Assembly: GCF_003966155.1 (NCBI RefSeq)
Contig: NZ_RXNS01000024.1
Span: forward strand, 1-40,850
DNA: 40,850 nt
Direction: 5' to 3'
Source of the DNA: Halomonas nitroreducens
Lineage (GTDB): Bacteria > Pseudomonadota > Gammaproteobacteria > Pseudomonadales > Halomonadaceae
Below are positions 1 through 9,687 of the stretch, piece after piece. The stretch's first letter is position 1; every line of letters begins with the position of its first letter. A model generated the notes under the pieces. That model saw nothing but the letters and a program-made list of their open reading frames with translations, had not been told where the DNA came from and searched no databases. A program made the position numbers and the translations under genes.

Positions 1-70
1 GGATGGTCAGGCTCATCGGAGGTGCCATCTTCTGAAGGATGGCTTCCTTCCGCTCTGCGGGGTAACGCAT
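1..70 (-). CDS. Transposase, OrfA-like N-terminus (partial)
   Basis: Only the first 23 codons are present. They start at an ATG with a good ribosome-binding site (GAGAGGTGATCAAC just upstream) and read MRYPAERKEAILQKMAPP and onward. This N-terminus is typical of the small helix-turn-helix OrfA proteins of IS3-type elements, which bind the IS ends and supply the first half of the frameshifted transposase. The rest of the protein and its partner are off the left edge. The family call rests on resemblance of this short stretch from memory. Confidence 0.6.
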   Translation of the reverse strand, partial: MRYPAERKEAILQKMAPPMSLTI

Positions 71-113
71 GTTGATCACCTCTCAATCCGTTTAGGTGAC
101 AACTACGCTGACA
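1..113 (-). mobile_element. End of an insertion sequence, IS3-like, cut by the window edge
   Basis: The leftmost bases hold the 5' end of a leftward transposase gene preceded by a short non-coding leader. Read on the minus strand, the element probably begins with TGTCAGCGTAGTTGTCACC at about position 113. That is the TG...CA type of end common in IS3-family elements. It directly abuts a broken coding sequence (114-239). The exact boundary could be a few bases to either side, because the other end and the target duplication lie outside the window. Confidence 0.6.
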
Positions 114-239
114 GATAGGGAACTGGATGGTGCCCAGGCGGCGGATGACGGTTGCCAGCGGTGCCGGCCGGAAATGGTAGCGCACCAGCAGCCGGCGGGC
201 GTCGGCGCGCGTCAGGGTGAGGCGTTGTGGGGCGGTCAT
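114..239 (-). pseudogene. 5' fragment of a winged-helix (YcaQ/HTH_42-like) DNA-repair family gene, cut by an IS
   Basis: An ATG at 239, preceded by GGACAAGGATTGCCG, opens a frame reading MTAPQRLTLTRADARRLLV, then YHFRPAPLATVIRRLGTIQF. This looks like the N-terminus of the winged-helix family that includes the interstrand-crosslink glycosylase YcaQ, where an LT..DARRL-type helix and a RLG.IQFDP-type segment recur. After about 40 codons the frame runs into the insertion sequence and stops resembling the family, so the gene is interrupted. YcaQ-type proteins are roughly 400 residues, so this stub should be non-functional unless a downstream piece is expressed. The family assignment rests on a short stretch. 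Confidence 0.5.
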
Positions 240-363
240 CGGCAATCCTTGTCCCGAGGCTTTGCCCATCCTAGGGGAAACCGTGCTGTTTGGCTCGGAC
301 ACAGCCCCACATCATGATCGGGCAGACACCTGGCCTGCTTCTACAACACACGGCCCATTGCGA

Positions 364-1221
364 TCAGGTATCTCGAGCGAAGCGCTTTAGCCGTACCTCC
401 ACGGTCACGCTCAGCGATTCCAGTGCTGCCGCCCTCTCCCGGCCCTCGGCGCTGGCACGGTGCAGATGCGGCGTCATGGCCAGCAGGTCGGCGATGGGCT
501 CGGCGCCGTCGAGCTCGATGGCGTAGCGCAGCGTCTCGCAGGATAGGAGTGTGAAGCTCTCCGGCACGGTGTCGTCGACGGCGCGCGGCGCCTTGAGGCT
601 GGGGTAGATGATCTCGCGCAGCTCGCGGAGATGATCGGGGCCGGCCTCGACCATCAGCAGCTCGCCGCCGGGCCTCAGCACGCGGGCGAACTCGGGGTAG
701 ACGGGAAAGCCGAACAGGCACAGCACGCGGTCGAGGCTGCCCGCCTGCACCGGCAGGTGGGCATTGGTGCCCACTACCCAAGTGGCGGCCTGCTGGCGCC
801 TGGCGGCGGCGAGCACCGCCCACTTGGAGATATCCACGCCCACCAGGGCCAGTGCCCGGTCGTCGCCAACCGCCCCCTCGCAGGCCCTGGCCAGCTCGCG
901 CAGGTAGTAGCCCTCGCCGCAGCCGGCATCGAGGCAGCGCAGCGTGGCGCCGGCGGGCGCCTGTGCCAGCACGGCCCGGCCGACGGCCTCGGCGATGGGC
1001 CGGTAGTGACCGGCCTCGAGGAAACGCCGCCGCGCCGCCACCATCGCCTTGCTGTCGCCCGGGTCCCGGGAGCGCTTGTGCTGCACAGGCAGCAGGTGCA
1101 CGTAGCCCTGGCGGGCGATATCGAAGCTGTGGCCGGCAGCGCAGCGCCAGGCGCCGTCGCGCCGCTGCAGCGGGTTCCCGTCCAGCGGGCAGGCCAGTGC
1201 CTCGAACGGTGTCGTTGTCAT
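364..1221 (-). CDS. rlmA: 23S rRNA (guanine(745)-N1)-methyltransferase RlmA
   Basis: The 285-residue protein matches E. coli RlmA, which uses S-adenosylmethionine to methylate N1 of G745 in helix 35 of 23S rRNA. An N-terminal zinc-finger-like segment (CPLDGNPL then WRCAAGHSF) is followed by the family block GYVHLLPVQHKRSRDPGDS and a Rossmann methyltransferase domain with the SAM motif LDAGCGEGYY near residue 100. The second zinc ligand, Cys in E. coli (CPLC), is Asp here (CPLD). The ATG at 1221 is preferred over in-frame upstream starts because GGTGGGGG lies just ahead of it and it matches the family N-terminus. It lies downstream of guaA but is separated by a terminator, so it is probably transcribed on its own. 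Confidence 0.93.
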   Translation of the reverse strand: MTTTPFEALACPLDGNPLQRRDGAWRCAAGHSFDIARQGYVHLLPVQHKRSRDPGDSKAMVAARRRFLEAGHYRPIAEAVGRAVLAQAPAGATLRCLDAGCGEGYYLRELARACEGAVGDDRALALVGVDISKWAVLAAARRQQAATWVVGTNAHLPVQAGSLDRVLCLFGFPVYPEFARVLRPGGELLMVEAGPDHLRELREIIYPSLKAPRAVDDTVPESFTLLSCETLRYAIELDGAEPIADLLAMTPHLHRASAEGRERAAALESLSVTVEVRLKRFARDT

Positions 1222-1285
1222 CCCCCACCCTCTCCTCTCGATCTTTGCGGACCAGAGCCGGCGGCCGGCACCCGCCCTGCCCGGC

Positions 1286-1314
1286 AAAAAGGAACCCGCC
1301 GGTTGGCGGGTTCC
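1286..1314 (-). terminator. Intrinsic terminator of guaA
   Basis: Read leftward, GGAACCCGCC-AACC-GGCGGGTTCC forms a perfect 10-bp stem with a 4-nt loop and is followed at once by TTTTT (1290-1286). It sits about 36 bp past the guaA stop codon and just ahead of the rlmA start region, so it should end the guaB-guaA message. Confidence 0.9.
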
Positions 1315-1349
1315 TGTCGGCCTTCTCTCGCGTCATGCGACGGGGCGCG

Positions 1350-2927
1350 TCACTCCCACTCGATGGTCGCCGGCGGCTTGGAGGAGACGTCGTAGGTGAC
1401 GCGGGAGACGCCCTCCAGCTCGTTGATGATGCGGTTGGAGACTTTCTCCAGCAGCTCGTAGGGCAGGTGCGCCCAGCGGGCGGTCATGAAGTCGATGGTC
1501 TCCACGGCGCGCAGGGCGATCACCCACTCATAGCGGCGGCCGTCGCCGACCACGCCCACCGACCTCACCGGCAGGAAGACGGCGAAGGCCTGGCTGGTCT
1601 TGTGGTACCAGCCGGCGTTGTGCAGCTCCTCGATGAAGATGGCATCGGCCTCGCGCAGGATGTCGGCGTATTCCTTCTTCACCTCGCCGAGGATGCGCAC
1701 GCCCAGGCCCGGCCCCGGGAAGGGGTGGCGGTAGACCATGTCGTAGGGCAGGCCGAGTTCGACGCCGAGCTTGCGCACCTCGTCCTTGAAAAGCTCGCGC
1801 AGCGGCTCGACCAGCTTGAGCTTCATGGTCTCGGGCAGCCCGCCCACGTTGTGGTGGGACTTGATGACGTGGGCCTTGCCGGTCTTGGCGGCGGCGGACT
1901 CGATCACGTCCGGGTAGATGGTGCCCTGGGCCAGGAAGTCCACGCCCTCGATCTTGGCGGCCTCGCTGTCGAAGACGTCGATGAAGGTGTTGCCGATGAT
2001 CTTGCGCTTGACCTCGGGGTCGGCCTCGCCCTCGAGCTTGTCGAGGAACAGGTCCTCGGCGTCCACGCGGATCACCCGCACGCCCATGTGCTTGGCGAAG
2101 GTCTCCATCACCTGGTCGCCCTCCTGCTTGCGCAGCAGGCCGTTGTCGACGAACACGCAGGTCAGCTGGTCGCCGATGGCCTTGTGCAGGAGTGCGGCCA
2201 CCACCGAGGAATCCACGCCGCCGGAGAGGCCGAGCAGCACGTGGCGGTCGCCCACCTGCTCGCGCACCCGACTGATCTGGTCCTCGATGATCTGGGCCGG
2301 GGTCCAGTTGCGCTCGCTGCCGCAGATATCCAGCACGAAGTGCTCGAGGATGCGCTGGCCCTGCAGGGTGTGGGTCACCTCGGGGTGGAACTGCACGCCG
2401 AAGAAGCGCTTCTCCTCCCAACTCATGGCGGCGATCGGGCAGCTCGAGGTGGAAGCGGTCACGGTGAAGGTATCGGGCACCTTGGCCACCTTGTCGCCGT
2501 GGCTCATCCACACGTCGAGCAGGCTGCGGCCGGTGTCGTGGTCGATGTGGTCGGAGATGTCCTTGAACAGTGCGGTCTCGGCGTCCAGGCGGATCTGGGC
2601 GTAGCCGAACTCGCGCTTGTGGGAGCCCTCCACGGCGCCGCCGAGCTGCTCGGCCATGGTCTGCATGCCGTAGCAGATGCCCAGCACCGGCAGGCCCAGC
2701 TCGAACACGCACTGCGGGGCGCGGGGCGAGCCCAGCTCGGTGACGGATTCCGGGCCGCCGGCGAGGATGATGCCGTTGGGGGCGTAGGCGCGGATCTCGT
2801 CCTCGGTGATGTCGAAGGCGCGGATCTCGGAGTAGACACCTATCTCGCGAACCCGGCGGGCGATGAGCTGGGTGTACTGGGAACCGAAGTCGAGGATCAG
2901 GATCTTGTGGGCGTGAATGTCGGTCAT
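1350..2927 (-). CDS. guaA: GMP synthase (glutamine-hydrolysing) GuaA
   Basis: GuaA makes GMP from XMP, ATP and glutamine, the last step of de novo guanine nucleotide synthesis in the cytosol. The 525 residues equal the E. coli length. The N-terminal class I glutamine amidotransferase domain has the nucleophile in GICYGMQ (Cys85) and the His/Glu pair in VQFHPEVTH. The ATP-pyrophosphatase domain carries the PP-loop [10 protein letters not shown] near residue 230 and the substrate loop [12 protein letters not shown]. The C-terminal dimerisation domain ends in PPATIEWE. It follows guaB by 101 bp with a stem-loop between them, the classic guaBA order, and ends at a strong terminator. Confidence 0.98.
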   Translation of the reverse strand: MTDIHAHKILILDFGSQYTQLIARRVREIGVYSEIRAFDITEDEIRAYAPNGIILAGGPESVTELGSPRAPQCVFELGLPVLGICYGMQTMAEQLGGAVEGSHKREFGYAQIRLDAETALFKDISDHIDHDTGRSLLDVWMSHGDKVAKVPDTFTVTASTSSCPIAAMSWEEKRFFGVQFHPEVTHTLQGQRILEHFVLDICGSERNWTPAQIIEDQISRVREQVGDRHVLLGLSGGVDSSVVAALLHKAIGDQLTCVFVDNGLLRKQEGDQVMETFAKHMGVRVIRVDAEDLFLDKLEGEADPEVKRKIIGNTFIDVFDSEAAKIEGVDFLAQGTIYPDVIESAAAKTGKAHVIKSHHNVGGLPETMKLKLVEPLRELFKDEVRKLGVELGLPYDMVYRHPFPGPGLGVRILGEVKKEYADILREADAIFIEELHNAGWYHKTSQAFAVFLPVRSVGVVGDGRRYEWVIALRAVETIDFMTARWAHLPYELLEKVSNRIINELEGVSRVTYDVSSKPPATIEWE

Positions 2928-2969
2928 CTGGCCTTTCCTTTGGGAAGCAACAGGGCCGAAAACGCGAAA

Positions 2970-3000
2970 GCTGGAAGTGGCCTACGGGTCCACTTCCAGC
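2970..3000. repeat. Stem-loop between guaB and guaA
   Basis: GCTGGAAGTGG (2970-2980) and CCACTTCCAGC (2990-3000) form a perfect 11-bp stem with a 9-nt loop in the guaB-guaA intergenic space. On the minus strand it is followed by CTTTCGCGTTTT, a poor U-tract, so it may be a partial terminator or an mRNA-stabilising or processing hairpin that sets the guaB:guaA ratio rather than a full stop. Confidence 0.6.
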
Positions 3001-3028
3001 CTCAAGCGTCCGGCTTCAAGCTGGGTCG

Positions 3029-4498
3029 TTAGCCGGCGCGATAGTTGGGGGCTTCTTTCGTGATCTGCACGTCGTGGACGTGGGACTCGTTGAAACCAGC
3101 CCCGGTGATCTTCACGAACTCCGGCTTGGTGCGCATCTCCTCGATGTTGGTGCAGCCGGTGTAGCCCATGGAGGCGCGCAGCCCGCCCATCAACTGGTGG
3201 ACGATGGCGCCCATCACGCCCTTGTAGGGCACGCGGCCTTCGATGCCTTCCGGCACCAGCTTCTCGACGCCGGCATTCTTGTCCTGGAAGTAGCGGTCGC
3301 TGGAGCCCTGGTTCTGGGCCATGGCGCCCATCGAGCCCATGCCGCGGTAGGCCTTGTAGGTGCGGCCCTGGTAGAGCTCGATCTCGCCCGGCGCCTCCTC
3401 GGTGCCGGCCAGCAGGCCGCCGACCATCACCGCGCTGGCACCGGCCGCCACGGCCTTGGCCAGGTCGCCGGAGTAGCGGATGCCGCCGTCGGCGATCAGC
3501 GGGATGTCATAGGGCTTGAGTGCCTCGGCGACATTGGAAACGGCGGTGATCTGCGGCAGGCCGACGCCGGCCACCACGCGGGTGGTGCAGATGGAGCCGG
3601 GGCCGATGCCGACCTTGACGCCGTCGGCACCCGCCTCCGCAAGGGCTTTTGCCGCTTCCGCCGTGGCGATGTTGCCGCCGATCACCTGGATCTGCGGGAA
3701 GTGCTCCTTCACCCAGGCCACGCGGTCGATCACGCCCTTGGAGTGGCCATGGGCGGTGTCGACGATGATGGCGTCGACGCCGGCCTCGGCCAGGGCGGCG
3801 ATCCGGTCCGGGGTCTCCGGCCCGGTGCCCACGGCGGCGCCGGCCAGCAGGCGGCCGTCGGCGTCCTTGGCGGCGTGGGGGAAGGTGCGGGCCTTCTCGA
3901 TGTCCTGGAAGGTGACCAGGCCGCGCAGGTGGAACTCGTCATCCACCACCAGCATCTTCTCGATGCGGTGCTCCTGCATCTTGCCCTTGATGACGTCGAG
4001 CCCGGTGCCCACCGGCACGGTGACCAGCTTCTCGCGGGGCGTCATGATGTCGGCGACGCTGTCGCCGTGGTTCGGCTGGAAGCGCATGTCGCGCTCGGTC
4101 ACCAGGCCCACCAGGGCCTCCCCTTCCACCACCGGGAAGCCCGAGAAGCCGTATTCCTTGGCCATCGCCAGCAGGTCGGCCAGCTTGGCCTTGGGGCCGA
4201 CGGTGACCGGGTCCTTGACGATCACGCTCTCGTGCTTCTTGACCTTGCGCACCTCGGCGGCCTGCTGCGCGATGGTCATGTTCTTGTGGATGATGCCGAT
4301 GCCCCCTTCCTGGGCCATGGCGATGGCCAGGCGGGCTTCGGTGACGGTATCCATGGCGGCGGAGGCGAGGGGGATGTTGAGGTAGAGGTCGCGGGTCAGG
4401 CGTGTCCGGAGGCTGACGTCCTTGGGCAGGACCTCGGAATAGCCGGGTACGAGTAATACGTCATCGAACGTAAGAGCTTCTTGGGCCATACGTAGCAT
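3029..4498 (-). CDS. guaB: Inosine-5'-monophosphate dehydrogenase GuaB
   Basis: GuaB oxidises IMP to XMP with NAD+, the committed step to GMP. The protein starts [20 protein letters not shown], aligned with E. coli [18 protein letters not shown], so the ATG at 4498 is chosen over one four codons upstream. This gives 489 residues against 488 in E. coli. Two CBS domains (about residues 90-205) are inserted in the TIM barrel. The catalytic cysteine is in GPGSICTTR near residue 305, and the mobile flap and Arg/Tyr region lie near [10 protein letters not shown]. It heads the guaBA operon from a sigma-70 promoter about 50 bp upstream. Confidence 0.97.
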   Translation of the reverse strand: MLRMAQEALTFDDVLLVPGYSEVLPKDVSLRTRLTRDLYLNIPLASAAMDTVTEARLAIAMAQEGGIGIIHKNMTIAQQAAEVRKVKKHESVIVKDPVTVGPKAKLADLLAMAKEYGFSGFPVVEGEALVGLVTERDMRFQPNHGDSVADIMTPREKLVTVPVGTGLDVIKGKMQEHRIEKMLVVDDEFHLRGLVTFQDIEKARTFPHAAKDADGRLLAGAAVGTGPETPDRIAALAEAGVDAIIVDTAHGHSKGVIDRVAWVKEHFPQIQVIGGNIATAEAAKALAEAGADGVKVGIGPGSICTTRVVAGVGLPQITAVSNVAEALKPYDIPLIADGGIRYSGDLAKAVAAGASAVMVGGLLAGTEEAPGEIELYQGRTYKAYRGMGSMGAMAQNQGSSDRYFQDKNAGVEKLVPEGIEGRVPYKGVMGAIVHQLMGGLRASMGYTGCTNIEEMRTKPEFVKITGAGFNESHVHDVQITKEAPNYRAG

Positions 4499-4551
4499 AA
4501 TCGGCAACACCCAGTGCGCTGGTGGGAGGGGGGGAGTGAAGTTAATCCACC

Positions 4552-4581
4552 ATTATAACGGTCAGGGCCGGGGTCGGGCAA
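4552..4581 (-). promoter_or_regulatory. Sigma-70 promoter of guaBA
   Basis: On the minus strand TTGCCC (4581-4576) is followed after 18 bp by a perfect TATAAT (4557-4552). Transcription should start near 4545, leaving a leader of about 47 nt before the guaB ATG. No PurR-like palindrome was recognised around it. Confidence 0.8.
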
Positions 4582-4604
4582 TGTGGGGTGTGCCTTGGCG
4601 GCCC

Positions 4605-4988
4605 TCAGTCGTCGTGCCGGAACTCGCGGCGCCAGCGGGCCAGGAAGGCGTCGCGGCGCTGGGGATCGACGAAGGCCAGCAGCGAGGCGTTGAGGGGGAT
4701 CGGGTAGAGCCGCTCGCCCACCTGGTCGCGCAGCCGCGCCGCGGTGTAGGGGCCGACGATATCCGGGCGCACGCTGAACAGCGGAGTCTGGCCGGCCAGC
4801 ACCCGCTGGCCCTCGCGGCCGAGCAGGAAGTCGACGAAGGCCTCGGCGGCCCGGGGATGCGGCGCGTCGCGGTGGATGAACGCCATGCGCATCATCACCA
4901 GCGAGTAGTCCCGGGGCACCTGCACGATCACCTCGGGGTGGTCCTGGGCCCAGACCATGGCGTAGGAGCCCAGCATCGGCGGGCTGAT
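4605..4988 (-). pseudogene. 3' remnant of a periplasmic substrate-binding protein (ABC, iron(III)/phosphonate-type fold)
   Basis: The leftward frame ending at 4605 reads PPMLGSYAMVWAQDHPEV, then PRDYSLVMMRMAFIHRDA, AAEAFVDFLLGREGQRVLA and a C-terminal ERLYPIPLNASLLAF segment. This is the C-terminal third of a periplasmic binding protein of the kind often found beside TctDE-type regulators. The frame stays open to the right (to 5738), but beyond about 4988 its residues are antisense shadow of tctA and the AbrB gene. The N-terminus, signal peptide and promoter are missing. It is joined head to head with a tctA remnant at about 4980-4990, which marks a deletion. Confidence 0.75.
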
Positions 4989-5157
4989 GGAGCAGAACCG
5001 GCGCCGGGCGCTGTCGCTCAGCGGTGGCGACGTCGGCATCCTCTGGCAGTCCGGCATCTCGCTGTGGCTCGCCGCCGCCGTGCTGCTGGTGCTGCCCTGG
5101 CTGCTGTCGAGGCTGTTATCGCGGCGGACGCCGCGCGAGAATACCGGGCACCACTGA
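4984..5157 (+). pseudogene. 3' remnant of tctA, tripartite tricarboxylate transporter large subunit
   Basis: The rightward frame reads LMEQNRRRALSLSGGDVGIL, then a hydrophobic helix (GISLWLAAAVLLVLPWLLS) and a basic tail ending at 5157. This matches the extreme C-terminus of TctA, where a GP.MEENLRRALLLS.GD motif precedes the last membrane helix. A full TctA has about 500 residues, and only about 57 codons remain, with an in-frame stop at 4963. Its left end coincides with the right end of the binding-protein remnant. The intact gene behind it (5223) is an AbrB-family membrane protein, a common last partner of tctCBA clusters. Confidence 0.7.
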
Positions 5158-5222
5158 ACCCCGCCCCCTTCCCCGGGCCTGCCGCCCCGCGCCGGCCCGG
5201 CCACCCGACAGGAGGTCACGAC

Positions 5223-6290
5223 GTGGACGATACCCGCACCACATGGCTGGCCGCCCTGGGCCGCTTCCTGCCGACCCTGGCCCTGGGGCTGGCCGGCGGA
5301 GGGCTCGCCTACTGGCTCGACGTGCCCCTGCCCTGGCTGCTCGGCGCCATGTTCGCCACCACCCTGGCGAGCCTCGCCGGCGCCCGGCTGCGCTCGCCGG
5401 GGCGGGGCCGCAAGGGCGTGCTGGTGGTGATCGGCGTGATGCTGGGCGCGGCCTTCACCCCGGAGATGTCCGGCGACCTGCCGCTGTGGGGCGCCAGCCT
5501 GAGCGCGATGCTGCTGGCCACGGCGGTGATGATGGCCTTCTCGGTGTGGTTCTCGCGGCGGGTCGCCGGCCATTCGCTGGACACCGCCCTCTATGCCGGG
5601 GTGCCCGGCGGCGTGTCGGCGGTCACCGGCATGGCGCTGGACTCCCATGCCGACCTGCGGGTGGTCGGCATGACCCATGCGGTGCGCATCCTGGTGCTGC
5701 TGGTCGCCATTCCGCCGGTGCTCGACGGCATCGGCCACGTCAGCCTGCAGCCCACCGGCATGGGCCTGGCCCAGTGGCTATGGCTGCCTGCTCCGGGGGA
5801 TGCGGCCTGGCTGGCCGGTGCCGGGCTGGTGGGCGCCTGGCTGGGCCACCGCCTGCACCTGCCCAACGCCCTGCTGTTCGGCCCGGCGCTGGTTTCGGCG
5901 GCGCTTCACCTGACCGGACTGACCCATGCCGCCATCCCGCCGACGCTGATCGCCCTGGCCCAGGTGATCATCGGCGTCTCGGTGGGGGTGCGCTTCACGG
6001 GCACCTCGCTGGCCAAGGTCGGCCATACCCTGGTGATGGCCGTGCTGCAGGCGCTGGGCCTGCTGGCGATCGCCATCCTCGCCGCCTGGGGCATCCACGC
6101 CGCGACGGGGGTGTCGTTGCCGGCGGCGCTGCTCGCCTACATGCCCGGCGGCGCCCCGGAGCTGAGCCTGGTCGCGCTGTCGCTGGGCATCGATCCGGCC
6201 TTCGTCACCTCGCACCACCTGCTGCGCATCACCGTGCTGATCCTGCTGATGCCGGTGCTGCTGGGCGCCTGCCGGCGCCTGAGCGCCTAG
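5223..6290 (+). CDS. AbrB-family integral membrane protein (AidB regulator-like, PF05145)
   Basis: This 355-residue inner-membrane protein has about ten hydrophobic segments arranged as a repeated AbrB-duplication domain. Each half carries the recurrent LPWLLGAMF / LPNALLFGPALV and PGGVSAVTGMAL / MPGGAPELSLVAL motifs. Many databases label the family a transcriptional regulator, but the sequence is all membrane. A role in ammonia resistance or transport is proposed for some members, and the substrate is unknown. The GTG at 5223 is chosen because AGGAGG lies 7 bp upstream; longer frames upstream run through the tctA remnant. It is probably a survivor of a tctCBA-abrB operon whose other genes were deleted, so its original promoter may be gone. 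Confidence 0.85.
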   Translation: MDDTRTTWLAALGRFLPTLALGLAGGGLAYWLDVPLPWLLGAMFATTLASLAGARLRSPGRGRKGVLVVIGVMLGAAFTPEMSGDLPLWGASLSAMLLATAVMMAFSVWFSRRVAGHSLDTALYAGVPGGVSAVTGMALDSHADLRVVGMTHAVRILVLLVAIPPVLDGIGHVSLQPTGMGLAQWLWLPAPGDAAWLAGAGLVGAWLGHRLHLPNALLFGPALVSAALHLTGLTHAAIPPTLIALAQVIIGVSVGVRFTGTSLAKVGHTLVMAVLQALGLLAIAILAAWGIHAATGVSLPAALLAYMPGGAPELSLVALSLGIDPAFVTSHHLLRITVLILLMPVLLGACRRLSA

Positions 6291-6365
6291 TTCGACACGC
6301 CCTCCCCGGCTGACGGCGCCATCCATGCTAGGCTGGGCGGCGTTCCGCCCGGAGATGAGGCCAGC

Positions 6366-7715
6366 ATGCCCCCCAACGACAGCCCCGCCCTGACCGTCAG
6401 CGAGCTCAACCGCCGGGCCCGCCAGGCCCTCGAGCAGGACGTCGGCGACGTCTGGGTGGAGGGCGAGCTGTCCGGCGTCTCGCGGCCGGCGTCGGGGCAT
6501 GTCTACTTCACCCTCAAGGACGAGCGGGCCCAGCTGCGCTGCGCGCTGTTCCGCAATCGGGCCCGCTTCGTCGCCGCGCCGATGCGCGACGGCGACCACG
6601 TCAAGGTGCGCGGGCGGGCCTCGCTGTTCGAGCCGCGGGGCGACTACCAGCTGATCGCCGAGGCGGTGCAGGCGGTGGGCGAAGGCGAGCTGCTGGCTGC
6701 CTTCGAGCGGCTCAAGGCCAAGCTCGACGCCGAGGGCGTGTTCGCCAACGCCCGGTCCCTGCCCTACCCCCCGCGCCACCTGCTGGTGCTCACATCGCCC
6801 AGCGGCGCGGCGATCCGCGACGTGCTGGCGGTGCTGGCAACGCGCTGGCCGCTGGCCCAGGTCACCCTGATCCCGGTGCCGGTGCAGGGCCGCGAGGCCG
6901 CCCCGGCGTTGATCGCCGCCCTGGGACTGCTCAACCGCCAGTCGGCCCTGGACCCCGAACGGGACGCCATCCTGGTCACCCGGGGTGGCGGCAGCCTGGA
7001 GGACCTGTGGGCCTTCAACGACGAGCACCTGGCGCGGGCCATCTTCCATTCGCGGCTGCCGGTAATGTCGGCGGTGGGCCACGAGGTGGATGTCACCCTG
7101 GCGGACTTCGCCGCCGACCGGCGGGCCCCCACGCCCTCGGCGGCGGCGGAGCAGCTGGTGCCGGACCGCACCGAGCTGCTCGCCCGGCTGCGCGTGCTGG
7201 TGGCCCGCCTCGCGCGCGCCGAGCGGGCGCGGCTCGACACCGAGGCCCAGCGCCTGGATCACCTGCGGGCGCGGCTGCGCCATCCCGGTGAGGTGCTCGG
7301 CTATCGGCGACGCCAGCTGGCGCAGCTGGAGGGCCGCCTGGCGCGGGCCATGCACGCCCGACTCCAGACGGCCCGACAGCACCAGGGCCAGCTGGGCCAG
7401 CGGCTCGCGCTGCGCTCGCCGACGGCCCTGGTGGCCCAGGCCGAGCGGCGCCTGGCGCGGGCCCGCCAGCGCCTGCACCAGGCCATGCCCCGGGAGCTGG
7501 CCCGCCACCGCAAGCGGCTCACCGCCCTGGCCCGGGAGCTGCAAGCGGTCAGCCCCCTCGCGGTACTCGGACGGGGCTATGCAATTCTCGAGAATGATGC
7601 GGGGCGGGTGATCCGCCGGGCAGCGGACACCGCGCCCGGGGAGCGCCTGGCGGCGCGCCTCGGCGAGGGCCGGCTGGCCCTGGAGGTGCTACCCGAAGGG
7701 GACGCCGCCGACTGA
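6366..7715 (+). CDS. xseA: Exodeoxyribonuclease VII large subunit XseA
   Basis: XseA is the catalytic subunit of exonuclease VII, which with XseB degrades single-stranded DNA from both ends in a metal-independent way. The 449-residue protein (E. coli 456) opens with an OB-fold domain (LTVSELNRRARQALEQDVGDVWVEGELS). The conserved catalytic core follows (TSPSGAAIRDVL, ILVTRGGGSLEDLWAFND, SAVGHEVDVTLADFAADRRAPTPSAAAE), then a long Arg/Leu-rich coiled coil and the C-terminal LGRGYAILEN segment. GGAGATGAGG lies just before the ATG. It is convergent with glrR (15 bp between stops). No xseB is in the window. Confidence 0.97.
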   Translation: MPPNDSPALTVSELNRRARQALEQDVGDVWVEGELSGVSRPASGHVYFTLKDERAQLRCALFRNRARFVAAPMRDGDHVKVRGRASLFEPRGDYQLIAEAVQAVGEGELLAAFERLKAKLDAEGVFANARSLPYPPRHLLVLTSPSGAAIRDVLAVLATRWPLAQVTLIPVPVQGREAAPALIAALGLLNRQSALDPERDAILVTRGGGSLEDLWAFNDEHLARAIFHSRLPVMSAVGHEVDVTLADFAADRRAPTPSAAAEQLVPDRTELLARLRVLVARLARAERARLDTEAQRLDHLRARLRHPGEVLGYRRRQLAQLEGRLARAMHARLQTARQHQGQLGQRLALRSPTALVAQAERRLARARQRLHQAMPRELARHRKRLTALARELQAVSPLAVLGRGYAILENDAGRVIRRAADTAPGERLAARLGEGRLALEVLPEGDAAD

Positions 7716-7730
7716 CGGCGCCCGCTCACC

Positions 7731-9122
<1,392 letters not shown>

Positions 9123-9137
9123 GTCGTCTCTCCCGAG

Positions 9138-9686
9138 TTACTCGGTCTGCTGTCGCGAATTGATGTTCCGCTCGATGGCGGTGAGAGCATCCAGCTTTTC
9201 GGTCAGGGCCTTGTTCTCCTCGGCCAGGGCCTCCCGCTCGCTCTGCTCCTCGCCCAGCTGGCGGCTCAGGCGGCGCCGGCCTTCCACCTCGTTGAGCCAG
9301 TAGCGCAGCAGCGGCTGCAGACGCGCCGGGGCCGCATGCAGGTCGGCCTTGAACAGCTCGGAGGCCTGGTCCCACTGGGCCTCGTCGCCCCAGGCCAGCA
9401 GCACGGCGCGTCCCAGGCGCTGCTCGGCGCCCTCGCCCTCGAGGGTCAGCAGCATGCCGCTGCGCCAGGCCCGGTCGCCGCGCTGGGAGGCCAGCCCGAA
9501 GGCCACCCAGTCAGGCAGCAGGCAGGCGTTGTCGGCGAAGCTGGGCACCTCCGAAAAGCAGGCGCCGGCGTTCACCTGCACCTGGGGAGTGGGATTGTGG
9601 CCGGGGCTCGGAAGACTCTCCGGGAGCCACTGGCAGCCCACCAACCAGGTCGAGGCCAGGCCGAGGATCAGGGGGCGTAGGATCAT
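9138..9686 (-). CDS. qseG: QseG-like outer-membrane lipoprotein
   Basis: The 182-residue protein has a lipoprotein signal (MILRPLILGLASTWLVGC) with the lipobox LVGC, so it should be acylated and periplasmic. A Cys-containing middle region and a C-terminal coiled coil (RRLSRQLGEEQSEREALAEE) follow. In E. coli QseG (YfhG) lies between glrK and glrR and modulates the kinase; the same position here is the main reason for the name, since these lipoproteins diverge quickly. The ATG at 9686 begins 1 bp after the glrK stop, so it is translationally coupled. An in-frame start farther upstream would precede the signal peptide and is rejected. Confidence 0.8.
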   Translation of the reverse strand: MILRPLILGLASTWLVGCQWLPESLPSPGHNPTPQVQVNAGACFSEVPSFADNACLLPDWVAFGLASQRGDRAWRSGMLLTLEGEGAEQRLGRAVLLAWGDEAQWDQASELFKADLHAAPARLQPLLRYWLNEVEGRRRLSRQLGEEQSEREALAEENKALTEKLDALTAIERNINSRQQTE

Positions 9687-9687
9687 G

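Noticed and set aside
852..3032. A 726-codon open frame on the plus strand opposite rlmA and guaA, and similar long frames opposite guaB, xseA, ligA, smc and ccmF
   Set aside because: These are antisense shadows of well-recognised genes in high-GC DNA. Their translations are low-complexity Arg/Ala/Gly/His-rich and match nothing I recognise.
5158..5738. N-terminal extension of the leftward 377-codon frame ending at 4605
   Set aside because: Beyond about 4988 the frame is His/Gln/Gly-rich antisense of tctA and the AbrB gene, so only the last part is a true remnant.
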